Shown: positions 43,691-51,818 of the stretch, piece by piece
How the letters are laid out: each line of letters begins with the position of its first letter
Numbering within the stretch: position 1 is the stretch's first letter
Translations under genes and position numbers: made by a program
Notes under the pieces: model-generated
The model's database searches: none
Seen by the model: the letters and a program-made list of their open reading frames with translations, nothing else
What the model was told of the DNA's origin: nothing
DNA from: Candidatus Omnitrophota bacterium
GTDB taxonomy: Bacteria > Omnitrophota > Gorgyraeia > Duberdicusellales > Duberdicusellaceae
Direction: 5' to 3'
Length of the DNA stretch: 56,000 nt
NCBI GenBank assembly: GCA_016932855.1
Contig: JAFGCB010000058.1
Location: 1-56,000, forward strand

Positions 43691-44511
43691 GTCTTAAAGG
43701 CTTGTTTTATCTGCTCTACATATTCATAAGGCAACTTGGCCGCGCCTATAATGTGTCTTTTGTATCTTCCGTGTGAATCAGAACCGCCGGTTATAAGAAT
43801 ACCGTTTTCTTCAGCAAAACTTTTGTAGCTTTCGATAGTCGCCTGTGAATAAAAAGGATAAAAGACCTCTATGCCGGCTAAGCCGTAAGGGATAAACTCT
43901 TTAATTTGATCAAGAGTGTAAGTATTAAAAGGATGAGCTAAAAATACTAATGCCCCGGCCCTATTTAGTATTTTAATAGCCTCGGGTAACTCGTAACGAA
44001 ATCTACTCACATAGGCTTCTTTTCCCACCCCTAGATATTTTGAAAAAGCCTCTTTTATGTCTTTAACTAACCTCTTCTTCGTCAAGAAGGTGGCCAGATG
44101 CAGACGCGAAAGAGAGGCCCCGGCCGTAAAATCCTTAAACTCATCGGGGTCTACCACAACTTTTAAATCCTTCAACTTATTTATAATTTCTGAAATCCTG
44201 ACCATGCGATCATTCTTTATTTTTTTAAGCAGTAAAAGAAATTCCTCTTCGATTGACCTATCAGAAAAATATCCCAACAGATGTATCTCTTTATCCTTAT
44301 GCTGAGAGCTGAATTCTATGCCCTTTATTATCTCAACTGAATATTTTTCCGCTAAAGAGGTTATATCTTCCGAAGAATAGGCTTCTAGGCTATCGTGATC
44401 TACGATCGAAATACAGCTTAAGCCATATGATGAAGCTCTCTTAAATATATCTTCACAATTAAAGCTTGAGTCTGAAAAATTAGAATGGATGTGCAGGTCG
44501 GCGTATTTCAT
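43687..44511 (-). CDS. PHP-domain phosphoesterase (TrpH/RnaAM-like)
   Basis: The 274-residue protein has the four PHP motifs: DLHIHSNFSD, SIVDHDSLEAY, ALVFLAHPFNT and ITGGSDSHGRYK. Relatives include the 5'-3' exonuclease RnaAM (YciV) and 3',5'-nucleotide bisphosphate phosphatases. It lies 11 bases from nusB, in the middle of the riboflavin operon. A role there is not evident. Confidence 0.87.
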   Translation of the reverse strand: MKYADLHIHSNFSDSSFNCEDIFKRASSYGLSCISIVDHDSLEAYSSEDITSLAEKYSVEIIKGIEFSSQHKDKEIHLLGYFSDRSIEEEFLLLLKKIKNDRMVRISEIINKLKDLKVVVDPDEFKDFTAGASLSRLHLATFLTKKRLVKDIKEAFSKYLGVGKEAYVSRFRYELPEAIKILNRAGALVFLAHPFNTYTLDQIKEFIPYGLAGIEVFYPFYSQATIESYKSFAEENGILITGGSDSHGRYKRHIIGAAKLPYEYVEQIKQAFKT

Positions 44512-44522
44512 CGGGGTTTTTG

Positions 44523-44942
44523 CTAGGCGGTTTTCTTAATATCCTCGTGCCGGAAAACACTGTCTAAAATCCCGTTAATAAACTTAGGCGAGTCTAAGTC
44601 CCCGAATTTCTTGGCAAGTTCTACCGCTTCGTTTATAGTCACCTTAGGGGGGATATCATTTGCATAAAGAAGCTCGAATGCTCCCATGCGAAGTATGTTC
44701 TTGTCCACAATCGCCATCCGGGAAATCTGCCAATTTTTAGCGTAGCTGGAGATTATCCTGTCCAAATCATCAAAATGCTGGTAAATACCGTTGACAATGG
44801 ATTCTGTAAATTCCTTATGCTGGATAGGAAATTTATTTGAAGAAAAATAATCTTCAATTGCCTCGAGAGGCGAGATTTTGGCAACCTCTATCTGGTAGAG
44901 AATCTGAAGAGAAGACTGGCGAGCTTGAGTTCTTAAACCCAT
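44523..44942 (-). CDS. nusB: Transcription antitermination factor NusB
   Basis: NusB binds boxA RNA with ribosomal protein S10 in rRNA antitermination. The 139-residue helical protein has RTQARQSSLQILYQIEVAK at the start, NWQISRMAIVDKNILRMGAFELLY in two pieces, and PPKVTINEAVELAKKFGD with KFINGILDS near the end. ribH-nusB adjacency is widespread in bacteria. Confidence 0.94.
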   Translation of the reverse strand: MGLRTQARQSSLQILYQIEVAKISPLEAIEDYFSSNKFPIQHKEFTESIVNGIYQHFDDLDRIISSYAKNWQISRMAIVDKNILRMGAFELLYANDIPPKVTINEAVELAKKFGDLDSPKFINGILDSVFRHEDIKKTA

Positions 44943-45022
44943 ATTATTAAAAGAACTTTACTAATCCTGAACCCTATACTTAAAATTATCGCCTATCGCT
45001 AAACTTAAGTCTTAAATCGAAG

Positions 45023-45487
45023 TTACTTTGCCTTTAAAAGTAAGTTTACCAGCTCCAAGGCTGAAAGAGCAGCTGTATGACCTTTATTTCCCTGCTTTAG
45101 ACCCGCTCTGTCCATAGCTTGCTCTTGAGTATCGGCAGTAATAATACCGAAAATTACCGGTATGCCGGTATCCAAACTTACCTGACTTAAGCCTCGGGAT
45201 ACTGAACTGGCTATGTAATCAAAATGAGGGGTTTCTCCCCTTATTACCGCTCCCAAGCATATGACCGCATCACACTTCTTAGAAACCGCTAGCTTCCTGG
45301 CTACAAGGGGCATTTCATAAGAACCCGGGACCCAAGCCACAGATATATCGCTGTCATCTACCCCGCACTTGGTAAGTGTCTCAACGCAACTGCTAAGAAG
45401 CTCTTTTCCTATAAACTCGTTAAAACGCGATACAATAAGTGCGATTTTTTTACCTTTACCCTGAAAACTTCCCTTAATCTCTTTCAT
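45023..45487 (-). CDS. ribH: 6,7-dimethyl-8-ribityllumazine synthase
   Basis: RibH condenses the RibD product with dihydroxybutanone phosphate. The 154-residue protein has ALIVSRFNEFIGKELLS, VAWVPGSYEMPLVARK, CLGAVIRGETPHFDYIASSV and the C-terminal IITADTQEQAMDRAG. It probably assembles into the usual pentamers or capsid-like shells. Confidence 0.96.
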   Translation of the reverse strand: MKEIKGSFQGKGKKIALIVSRFNEFIGKELLSSCVETLTKCGVDDSDISVAWVPGSYEMPLVARKLAVSKKCDAVICLGAVIRGETPHFDYIASSVSRGLSQVSLDTGIPVIFGIITADTQEQAMDRAGLKQGNKGHTAALSALELVNLLLKAK

Positions 45488-45502
45488 ATCCCCTCCTTCT
45501 AT

Positions 45503-45530
45503 CCCGCTAAACGCTAACCGCTAAACGCTT
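45503..45530. repeat. Heptamer tract CTAAACG/CTAACCG between ribBA and ribH
   Basis: Three to four 7-base words (CGCTAAACGCTAACCGCTAA, then ACGC) lie just after the ribBA stop codon. Confidence 0.8.
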
Positions 45531-46731
45531 AAATAAGGTGTCCTAATTTCTTCTTCTTAGTCTCTAAATAATTCTTATTGCTCTTGTTCCCTTTTGTCTT
45601 TAAAGGAACTCTTTCTACGATCTTTATACCGTGACCTTCAATCCCTACTATCTTCCGGGGATTATTAGTAAGAAGTCTTATCTTCTCTATTCCTAAATCT
45701 GCCAAAATCTGAGCCCCGATCCCATAATCCCTTAAGTCAGGACTAAAACCCAAAGCCTGATTCGCCTCTACGGTATCTAAGCCTTTGTCCTGAAGCTGGT
45801 AAGCTTTAATTTTATTTTCAAGACCTATTCCTCTTCCCTCCTGGCGCATATAAAGTATGACCCCCTTACCTTCGGAAGATATGATCTGCATCGCTTTCTT
45901 CAGTTGCAGGCCGCAATCACACCTTAAAGAAGAAAACACATCACCGGTTAGACACTCGGAATGGACCCTTACCAGCACCGGCTCCTCATCTAAATTACCC
46001 ATTGTTAAAACTATGTGCGTATTTGAATCAACTAAAGACTTGTAGGTATGCACCTTAAAATCGCCGAAATTAGTCGGAAGCTGGGCATCTCCCAGTTTCT
46101 CTATAAGACGGGTTCGTTTGCGTCTATATTCAATAAGAGAAGCAATGCTGCAAATCTTAAGCTTATGCTTGGCGGCAAACTCGAATAAATCCTTAAGCCT
46201 TGCCATTGTTCCGTCATCTTTTAATATCTCGCAGATTACTCCCGAAGGGTTTAACCCGGCCAACTTAGCCAAATCTACCGCGGCTTCGGTATGACCGGCT
46301 CTTACTAAAACTCCTCCATCCTGAGCTTTAAGAGGAAAAACATGGCCCGGTCTTATTAAATCTTCCGGCTTTGCATCTTGGGAAATAAGAAATTTTATGG
46401 TCCGGGCTCGATCGTAAGCTGAAATACCCGTAGTTATTCCGCTGGCGGAATCAACGGAAATCATCCAGCTTGTGCCGAATCTATCGCTTTTAGCGTAAGC
46501 CTCTTCTATTGTATACATGGGATGAAGCCTAAGAGCCTTAAGCCTCTTAGCTTCCAAAGGAACACAAATAAGGCCCCTGGCTTCTTTAATCATAAAATTT
46601 ATATTTGCGGCGGTGGCAAACTCAGCAGCAATGACAATATCCCCTTCGTTCTCCCGGGATTCATCATCAACCACAATTACGGGCCGGCCCTGCTTTAAAT
46701 CATATAAAATTTCGTCAATAGAATTAAGCAT
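45529..46731 (-). CDS. ribBA: Bifunctional DHBP synthase / GTP cyclohydrolase II
   Basis: The N-terminal half (residues 1-200) makes 3,4-dihydroxy-2-butanone 4-phosphate (VVDDESRENEGDIVIAAEF, RPGHVFPLKAQDGGVLVRAGHTEA in two pieces). The C-terminal half opens GTP (RVHSECLTGDVFSSLRCDCG with the zinc cysteines, YMRQEGRGIGLENKI, NNPRKIVGIEG). At 400 residues it has full length and is first in the riboflavin operon. I see no FMN riboswitch in its 154-base upstream region. Confidence 0.96.
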   Translation of the reverse strand: MLNSIDEILYDLKQGRPVIVVDDESRENEGDIVIAAEFATAANINFMIKEARGLICVPLEAKRLKALRLHPMYTIEEAYAKSDRFGTSWMISVDSASGITTGISAYDRARTIKFLISQDAKPEDLIRPGHVFPLKAQDGGVLVRAGHTEAAVDLAKLAGLNPSGVICEILKDDGTMARLKDLFEFAAKHKLKICSIASLIEYRRKRTRLIEKLGDAQLPTNFGDFKVHTYKSLVDSNTHIVLTMGNLDEEPVLVRVHSECLTGDVFSSLRCDCGLQLKKAMQIISSEGKGVILYMRQEGRGIGLENKIKAYQLQDKGLDTVEANQALGFSPDLRDYGIGAQILADLGIEKIRLLTNNPRKIVGIEGHGIKIVERVPLKTKGNKSNKNYLETKKKKLGHLI

Positions 46732-46768
46732 AATTTTAAGTTTTAGTATTGGTTGCTTGCCCAGGTAA

Positions 46769-46803
46769 TTATATACCTTATATCAACGCTTTCTATTTGT
46801 CAA
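46769..46803 (-). promoter_or_regulatory. Possible promoter of the riboflavin operon
   Basis: On the minus strand a perfect TTGACA lies at 46803-46798. Fifteen bases further is TATAAG, and 24 bases further a better TATAAT (near 46769-46774). Neither spacing is ideal, so the exact -10 is uncertain. Confidence 0.35.
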
Positions 46804-46848
46804 GTGCCAAAATCCCTGGCGTTTCCTAACAAATCTTAGTTTCCTGCC

Positions 46849-46876
46849 TTTACAGGTTTAAATTTTATGCTACAAT
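46849..46876 (+). promoter_or_regulatory. Promoter of the GspA-type gene, giving a nearly leaderless mRNA
   Basis: TTTACA (46849-46854) and TACAAT (46871-46876) are 16 bases apart. The expected start of transcription is near 46883, only one to four bases before the ATG at 46886. No Shine-Dalgarno sequence is present. Confidence 0.6.
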
Positions 46877-46885
46877 AATGCCGGT

Positions 46886-47683
46886 ATGTATTTAGAACAT
46901 TACGGTCTTAAAGAGGCTCCTTTTAATATAACTGCTGACGGCAGCCTTTTCTTTCAAAGCAAACACCACAAAGAAGCCCTAGCCACCCTTCTCTACGGCA
47001 TTAAAGAGCGCAAAGGAATAATCTCCTTTACCGGCGAAGTAGGCACAGGCAAAACCACTCTTTGCAAGGTCCTGCTTAAAGAAATTCCTAAAGAATTTAA
47101 AACTTCTCTTATTCTTAACCCTTATTTTAGTTCCAGCCAGCTTTTACGGGCAATAGTCGAAGATTTCGGCATACACCTTAAGCGCGTATCCAGATTAGAT
47201 ATGGTTTACGCTCTAAATAAGTTCTTAATCGAAACAGCCGAAAATAACTCCAATGCCGTCCTGATAATAGACGAATCCCAGGACTTAACCGCCAAACAAT
47301 TAGAGCAAATAAGGCTTCTTTCCAATCTTGAAACAGAGAAACATAAACTTCTCCAGATTATCCTGGTAGGCCAGCCGGAGCTTAAGCAAAAGCTCGAGTT
47401 TGAATCCCTGCGTCAGATAAAACAAAGAATTTCAGTAAACGTGAACATTGCCCCTTTAGACGTGGACGAAATAAAGGATTATATAAAATTCCGTCTAGAT
47501 TTAGTCGGGGCTCTTAATTTGAATTTCGCGGAAGAAACTTTTAATCCAATATACGAATTCTCTAAAGGCATCCCCCGGCTTATCAATGTCCTCTGCGATA
47601 GGGCTCTTCTTGCCGGCTTTGCCAAAAACAAACATATTATCGATAAAGAACTTATACATTTGTGCATCCAAGACCTCCAATAA
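46886..47683 (+). CDS. GspA/ExeA-type AAA+ ATPase
   Basis: The 265-residue protein has the N-terminal YGLKEAPFNIT and the pattern of GspA/ExeA ATPases: Walker A GEVGTGKTTL (about residue 51), Walker B AVLIIDESQDL, sensor-like ILVGQPELKQKL, and the final KGIPRLINVLCDRALLAGFA. ExeA works with ExeB to place the secretin through peptidoglycan in type II secretion. Full-length ExeA also has a membrane segment and a peptidoglycan-binding domain; this protein ends after the ATPase. The next gene is GspB-like, so the pair is intact as genes. Confidence 0.88.
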   Translation: MYLEHYGLKEAPFNITADGSLFFQSKHHKEALATLLYGIKERKGIISFTGEVGTGKTTLCKVLLKEIPKEFKTSLILNPYFSSSQLLRAIVEDFGIHLKRVSRLDMVYALNKFLIETAENNSNAVLIIDESQDLTAKQLEQIRLLSNLETEKHKLLQIILVGQPELKQKLEFESLRQIKQRISVNVNIAPLDVDEIKDYIKFRLDLVGALNLNFAEETFNPIYEFSKGIPRLINVLCDRALLAGFAKNKHIIDKELIHLCIQDLQ

Positions 47684-47699
47684 CCATGGAAACCGAGAA

Positions 47700-47756
47700 C
47701 CGTCCTTCGACAAGCCTAAGATTATTTACAGAAGGACCTTGAGTATTCCCGAAGGG
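47700..47756. repeat. Hairpin repeat element, copy B (57 bases)
   Basis: This is a second copy of the element at 39113-39170: CCGTCCTTCGACAAG at the start, GAGTATTCCCGAAGGG at the end, arms GTCCTTC (47702-47708) and GAAGGAC (47731-47737). It lies between the GspA-type and GspB-like genes, so it would be in their shared transcript. Confidence 0.85.
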
Positions 47757-47774
47757 CAAAACGGTATTAAATTT

Positions 47775-48260
47775 ATGAGCCTAATATACGAAGCCTTGCA
47801 GAAAATCGAAAAACGTCCCTCCTATAAAACTTCGCCTAAAAATAAAGAAAGGCATATTTTTCTATTTCTTTTGCTCATAGCGATAAGTGCCGGCATTATT
47901 TATATATCTATACCTAAGAATACCCCCGTAAAAACAGCTACAATAAACACAAAAACCGAACAAAATCTCGTAAAGGAATATTCCCGACAAACAAATAAGG
48001 AACAAATCCCCGATAAACCCCAAACCTTCAGCTATAGCGAGCCCCCTATTAGCTTCTATAAGAAACTTATGCAGAAAGAAGAAAAACTCCGCCTCTCAGG
48101 CATAATCTATAGCCCTGACAAAGCAATGGCTGTTATCAACGGCAGGATTGTGGGCCAGGGAGAAACCATAGCAAAAGCAGAAGTCCTAAAGATTACCGAA
48201 AAATCAGTGGAACTTAACCGCAATAACGAAAAGATCATCCTTACCCTTGACCTACCTTAA
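47775..48260 (+). CDS. GspB-like membrane protein
   Basis: The 161-residue protein begins MSLIYEALQKIEKRP, typical of GspB-like proteins, and has one membrane segment (about residues 29-48). A linker follows, and then a C-terminal domain (LSGIIYSPDKAMAVINGRIV, then GQGETIAKAEVLKI) of the type II secretion GspB type. An upstream in-frame ATG at 47586 would run through the hairpin element and was not used. It probably acts with the ATPase upstream in secretin or pilus assembly. Confidence 0.78.
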   Translation: MSLIYEALQKIEKRPSYKTSPKNKERHIFLFLLLIAISAGIIYISIPKNTPVKTATINTKTEQNLVKEYSRQTNKEQIPDKPQTFSYSEPPISFYKKLMQKEEKLRLSGIIYSPDKAMAVINGRIVGQGETIAKAEVLKITEKSVELNRNNEKIILTLDLP

Positions 48261-48313
48261 GCTAAAACGAAAATAAAGTCTTTTTTTTAATCCCCTTTTC
48301 CTTAATAAACCAG

Positions 48314-48341
48314 TTGTATAGATTGCGAAAAATGATATAAT
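48314..48341 (+). promoter_or_regulatory. Promoter of htpX
   Basis: TTGTAT (48314-48319) and a consensus TATAAT (48336-48341) are 16 bases apart. The leader would be about 19 AT-rich bases without a Shine-Dalgarno sequence before the ATG at 48367. Confidence 0.55.
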
Positions 48342-48366
48342 AGCTAAGATTTAAAACAAATTTATT

Positions 48367-49335
48367 ATGATAGGCCTACATTTTCAACTAAATCTTCTGT
48401 TAATACTCTTTTTCGGGATAATCTATGTAATAGTTACCCTCTTTTCTTCCTTTTTAGGCATTACCAGCTTCTCTTTTTATATAATCCTGGCTGTATTTAT
48501 CATGCTCATCCAATATCTTCTTGGGCCTAAAATAGTGGAATGGTCAATGAGGGTGAAATATGTCGGTAAACAAGAGGCCCGCCTTCTCTATGAAAGCGTG
48601 GAGAACCTGGCCAAAAAAGCAAGAATACCTATGCCCAAAGTAGGCATATCGGAAACTCAAATCCCCAATGCCTTTGCTTTTGGCCGGAGTATAAAAGACG
48701 GCAGAGTCTGCGTAACCAGAGGCATACTTAATCTGCTGAATAAAGATGAACTATCGGCGGTATTGGGTCATGAACTATCGCATCTTAAAAATAGAGACGT
48801 TCTGTTCATTACCTTTCTCTCGGTTATACCTTTAATATTATACAGAATTGCCTTCCACCTTTTATTTTTTGGAAGCTTCTCCCGACGAAGAGAATCACAA
48901 GGGTATACTGCGCTTATAGGCATTGCGGCTCTACTCTTCTACTTCATTACCAATCTATTGGTTCTCTATGCCTCAAGAATCCGGGAATACTTTGCTGATA
49001 AGGGCTCTATAGAGCTTGGAAACTCGCCTTCTCATCTTGCCACCGCTTTATATAAACTTGTATACGGCTCAGCCCGCCTGCCCCGCCAGAACTTAAGAGA
49101 ACTCGAAGGCCTGAAAGCTTTTTTTCTAAACGACGTATCCCGGGCAAGGACAGAAATACGAGAACTTTCCCAGCTTGATCTGGACAGAAGCGGAACTATC
49201 GATCCTTACGAATTAAAAGAGCTTAAAAAGAAAAAAGTAATACTTAAGGCGCCCGATAGGCTTATGGAACTTTTAAGCACCCACCCTAATATGCTTAAAA
49301 GAATACAACACCTCTCTTTATATCAAAAAGGATAA
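48367..49335 (+). CDS. htpX: HtpX-like M48 membrane metalloprotease with an EF-hand loop
   Basis: HtpX degrades faulty membrane proteins at the cytoplasmic face. The 322-residue protein has two N-terminal membrane segments, PNAFAFGRS, the zinc motif GHELSHLKNRD (HELSH about residue 135), two more membrane segments, and the third ligand in REYFADKGSIEL. The C-terminus has the family's STHPNMLKRIQHL. In between, residues about 271-282 read DLDRSGTIDPYE, a full canonical EF-hand calcium loop (D1, D3, S5, D9, E12), which HtpX proteins I know do not have. Calcium control is an inference. Confidence 0.88.
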   Translation: MIGLHFQLNLLLILFFGIIYVIVTLFSSFLGITSFSFYIILAVFIMLIQYLLGPKIVEWSMRVKYVGKQEARLLYESVENLAKKARIPMPKVGISETQIPNAFAFGRSIKDGRVCVTRGILNLLNKDELSAVLGHELSHLKNRDVLFITFLSVIPLILYRIAFHLLFFGSFSRRRESQGYTALIGIAALLFYFITNLLVLYASRIREYFADKGSIELGNSPSHLATALYKLVYGSARLPRQNLRELEGLKAFFLNDVSRARTEIRELSQLDLDRSGTIDPYELKELKKKKVILKAPDRLMELLSTHPNMLKRIQHLSLYQKG

Positions 49336-49365
49336 TACAAACTTCAAAAAAGAGGATATTTTTAT

Positions 49366-49409
49366 CACCTAACACAGGTGTTTACAAAATCGGCTTTTTA
49401 GTGTATAAT
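49366..49409 (+). promoter_or_regulatory. Promoter of rpsO-pnp with a small inverted repeat upstream
   Basis: TTTACA (49381-49386) and TATAAT (49404-49409) are 17 bases apart, a strong match. CACCT-AACAC-AGGTG (49366-49380) lies directly upstream and could be an operator or part of an upstream terminator. GGAAGGA lies about ten bases before the GTG start. Confidence 0.65.
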
Positions 49410-49440
49410 AGGCTTTATTCTAGAAGGAAGGAAAATCAAA

Positions 49441-49710
49441 GTGAGAGCAAATAAGACAAAAAAGAAAGAGCTGATTGAGAAATTTAAAAGCCACCCTGAA
49501 GACACAGGCTCAGCCCACGTGCAAATTGCCCTTCTTACTGAAAGGATAAATAACCTTTCAGAGCATTTTAAGGCACATAAAAAGGATATCCATTCCCGCC
49601 GGGGTCTTTTGAGTCTAGTAGGAAAAAGACGCAGGCTCTTAAACTACCTCAAGAAAAAAGACTCCAAAAAATACGAACAAATCATAAAAGAACTCAACCT
49701 TCGTAAATAA
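49441..49710 (+). CDS. rpsO: 30S ribosomal protein S15
   Basis: S15 binds the central domain of 16S rRNA. The 89-residue protein has full length and the blocks [40 protein letters not shown] and [20 protein letters not shown]. The start is GTG with a Shine-Dalgarno GGAAGGA. The stop codon shares a base with the pnp ATG (TAATG). Confidence 0.97.
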   Translation: MRANKTKKKELIEKFKSHPEDTGSAHVQIALLTERINNLSEHFKAHKKDIHSRRGLLSLVGKRRRLLNYLKKKDSKKYEQIIKELNLRK

Positions 49711-51818
49711 TGAAAACCTCAAAAGCTAAAGCACTCCTTGGTGCTGGAGAAATAACTTTCGAAACCGGCGATTTAGCCAAGCAGGCAAACGGCTCTGTTC
49801 TGGTGCAGCTTAACGGCACGGTTATACTGGTTACCGCCTGCATGTCTAAAGAGCCCAGAGAGGATATTGACTTCTTTCCCCTGCTTGTTGACTATCAGGA
49901 AAAAACATATGCCGCCGGCAGGATACCGGGCGGATTTTTTAAGCGCGAAGGCCGGCCTAAAGATATAGAGATTCTCACAGCCCGTCTGGTTGATAGGTCC
50001 ATACGGCCGCTTTTTCCCGAAGGCGTGCGCAACAACGTACAGGTTGTCTGCGTGGTTCTTTCTTCAGATGCCGAGAATGACCCTGATGTCCTGGCGATAA
50101 ATGGAGCTTCAGCCGCTCTGTCTATATCAGACATACCTTTCTCAGGTCCAATAGCTGCGGTAAGAGTAATTAAAACAAACCAGGGCTTCCTGGTAAACCC
50201 TACCTATCAACAAAGAGCAGAGGCTGTCTTAGATTTGGTTATATCGGCAAATTCAGAAAAAATATTGATGATAGAAGCAAAAGCCTACCAGGCATCGGAA
50301 GAAGATGCCTTAGAAGCTATAAAATTAGCCCATGCCTCTATTAAAGAAGTAATAAAGGCTCAAGAAAAGCTTAAACAGGAAGCCGGCAAGCAAAAATCAG
50401 CGCCTGCTCTGTATATTCCGGATGAGGAAATGTTCGGCTGGGTTAAAGAAAAAACCAAGGATTCTCTCTCAGAGCTTTATGAGAAGAAAGACAAAGAGCT
50501 AAGGGACGCTTTCCGCAAGGATTTACTGGAAAACCTAGCCAAAGATCCTAAATTTCAAGAACAGGAAGTTAAACCGAATATCATAAAAGATTGTTTCGAA
50601 AAGATTGAAAAAGAATTCGTAAGAAAGAAAATACTAAACGAAAAAATAAGGCCTGACGGAAGAAAGCCCCAGGACTTAAGATCGATTACCTGCCAAGTAG
50701 GCATCCTTCCCAGAACCCACGGCTCAGCTCTATTTACCAGGGGCCAGACTCAATCATTGGCGGTTACGACTCTGGGAACAAGCTCCGATGAACAAATGAT
50801 AGAAGCCCTGCAAGGGCAAACGTATAAGCATTTTATGCTCCATTATACTTTTCCTCCCTTCTCGGTAGGCGAAACTTCTCCTTTAAGGGGACCCTCGCGC
50901 AGGGAAACCGGCCACGGCGCTTTAGCGGAAAAATCACTCTCTCCGGTAATACCCACTAAAGAAGAATTCCCTTATACAATAAGGGTGGTATCGGAGATAT
51001 TGGAATCCAACGGCTCCTCTTCTATGGCCTCTGTATGCGCCGCAAGCCTGTCATTAATGGATGCGGGAGTGCCGATAAAAGATCCTATCGCCGGCGTAGC
51101 CTTAGGGCTGATAGCAGAAGGTGAATCTTACCTTATTCTGGTGGATATCGCGGGTCTCGAAGATCATCACGGAGATATGGATTTTAAAGTAGCCGGAACT
51201 AAAGAAGGGATCACCTCTATTCAACTAGACCTAAAAATTCAAGGCATAAATTTAGAAATCCTAAACCAAGGCCTTAAGCTTGCCAAAAATACGCGCCAGG
51301 AAATCCTTAAAAAGATGATCGAGGCCTTAAACGCTCCCCGGGAAAAAGTTTCCCAATTTGCTCCCAAGATAACCCGCCTTAAAATTAATATCGATAAAGT
51401 AGGCGAACTCATAGGCCCTGGCGGAAGAACAATAAAAAGAATCATAAGCCAAGCCGGCGTGGCCATAGACATTGATGATGAAAAAGGAGAAGTAACAATA
51501 TCCGCTGCAGATGAAGCATCTTTGGCCAAAGGCGTGGGAATGGTAGAAGAAATAATCCGGGAACTTGAGGTGGGTAAAATCTATAAGGCTACAGTTGCTA
51601 AAATCACAAATTTCGGAGCTTTTTGCGATATAGGTCCTACTAAAAGCGGCCTGCTTCATGTCTCCGAAATATCCAATAATTTCGTGAAGAATGTCTACGA
51701 TGAGCTTAAAGAAGGCGATGAAATCCAGGTAATGGTCATAAATATAGATGAACAAGGCAGAGTCAACTTAAGTAAGAAACAGGCCGAAAGAAGGGCTAAT
51801 GAAAAAGAACATAACTAA
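49710..51818 (+). CDS. pnp: Polyribonucleotide nucleotidyltransferase (PNPase)
   Basis: PNPase degrades RNA from the 3' end by phosphorolysis. The 702-residue protein shows two RNase PH-like halves (KEPREDIDFFPLLVDYQEK, RPLFPEGVRNNVQVVCVVLS; later RTHGSALFTRGQTQSLAVTT and FMLHYTFPPFSVGE). A KH domain (GELIGPGGRTIKRII) and an S1 domain (VAKITNFGAFCDIGPTKSGL) follow. The order rpsO-pnp is among the most conserved in bacteria. The 3' end overlaps ftsK by 20 bases. Confidence 0.98.
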   Translation: MKTSKAKALLGAGEITFETGDLAKQANGSVLVQLNGTVILVTACMSKEPREDIDFFPLLVDYQEKTYAAGRIPGGFFKREGRPKDIEILTARLVDRSIRPLFPEGVRNNVQVVCVVLSSDAENDPDVLAINGASAALSISDIPFSGPIAAVRVIKTNQGFLVNPTYQQRAEAVLDLVISANSEKILMIEAKAYQASEEDALEAIKLAHASIKEVIKAQEKLKQEAGKQKSAPALYIPDEEMFGWVKEKTKDSLSELYEKKDKELRDAFRKDLLENLAKDPKFQEQEVKPNIIKDCFEKIEKEFVRKKILNEKIRPDGRKPQDLRSITCQVGILPRTHGSALFTRGQTQSLAVTTLGTSSDEQMIEALQGQTYKHFMLHYTFPPFSVGETSPLRGPSRRETGHGALAEKSLSPVIPTKEEFPYTIRVVSEILESNGSSSMASVCAASLSLMDAGVPIKDPIAGVALGLIAEGESYLILVDIAGLEDHHGDMDFKVAGTKEGITSIQLDLKIQGINLEILNQGLKLAKNTRQEILKKMIEALNAPREKVSQFAPKITRLKINIDKVGELIGPGGRTIKRIISQAGVAIDIDDEKGEVTISAADEASLAKGVGMVEEIIRELEVGKIYKATVAKITNFGAFCDIGPTKSGLLHVSEISNNFVKNVYDELKEGDEIQVMVINIDEQGRVNLSKKQAERRANEKEHN

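Noticed and set aside
46732..46885. FMN riboswitch in front of ribBA
   Set aside because: The conserved RFN blocks are missing and the space to the divergent promoter is too small.
46732..46885. Replication origin at the strand switch
   Set aside because: No dnaA box cluster, no AT-rich unwinding repeats and no dnaA/dnaN genes; the gap is filled by two promoters.
47586..47774. Longer N-terminus for the GspB-like protein
   Set aside because: The extension overlaps the end of the ATPase gene and the hairpin element; the family start MSLIYEAL lies at 47775.
48261..48366. Rho-independent terminator after the GspB-like gene
   Set aside because: There is a run of eight T (near 48280) but no stem directly before it.
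51327..51755. Minus-strand frame of 142 codons inside pnp, and others of 128-164 codons inside ftsK
   Set aside because: These are antisense shadows of well-conserved genes with no family features of their own.
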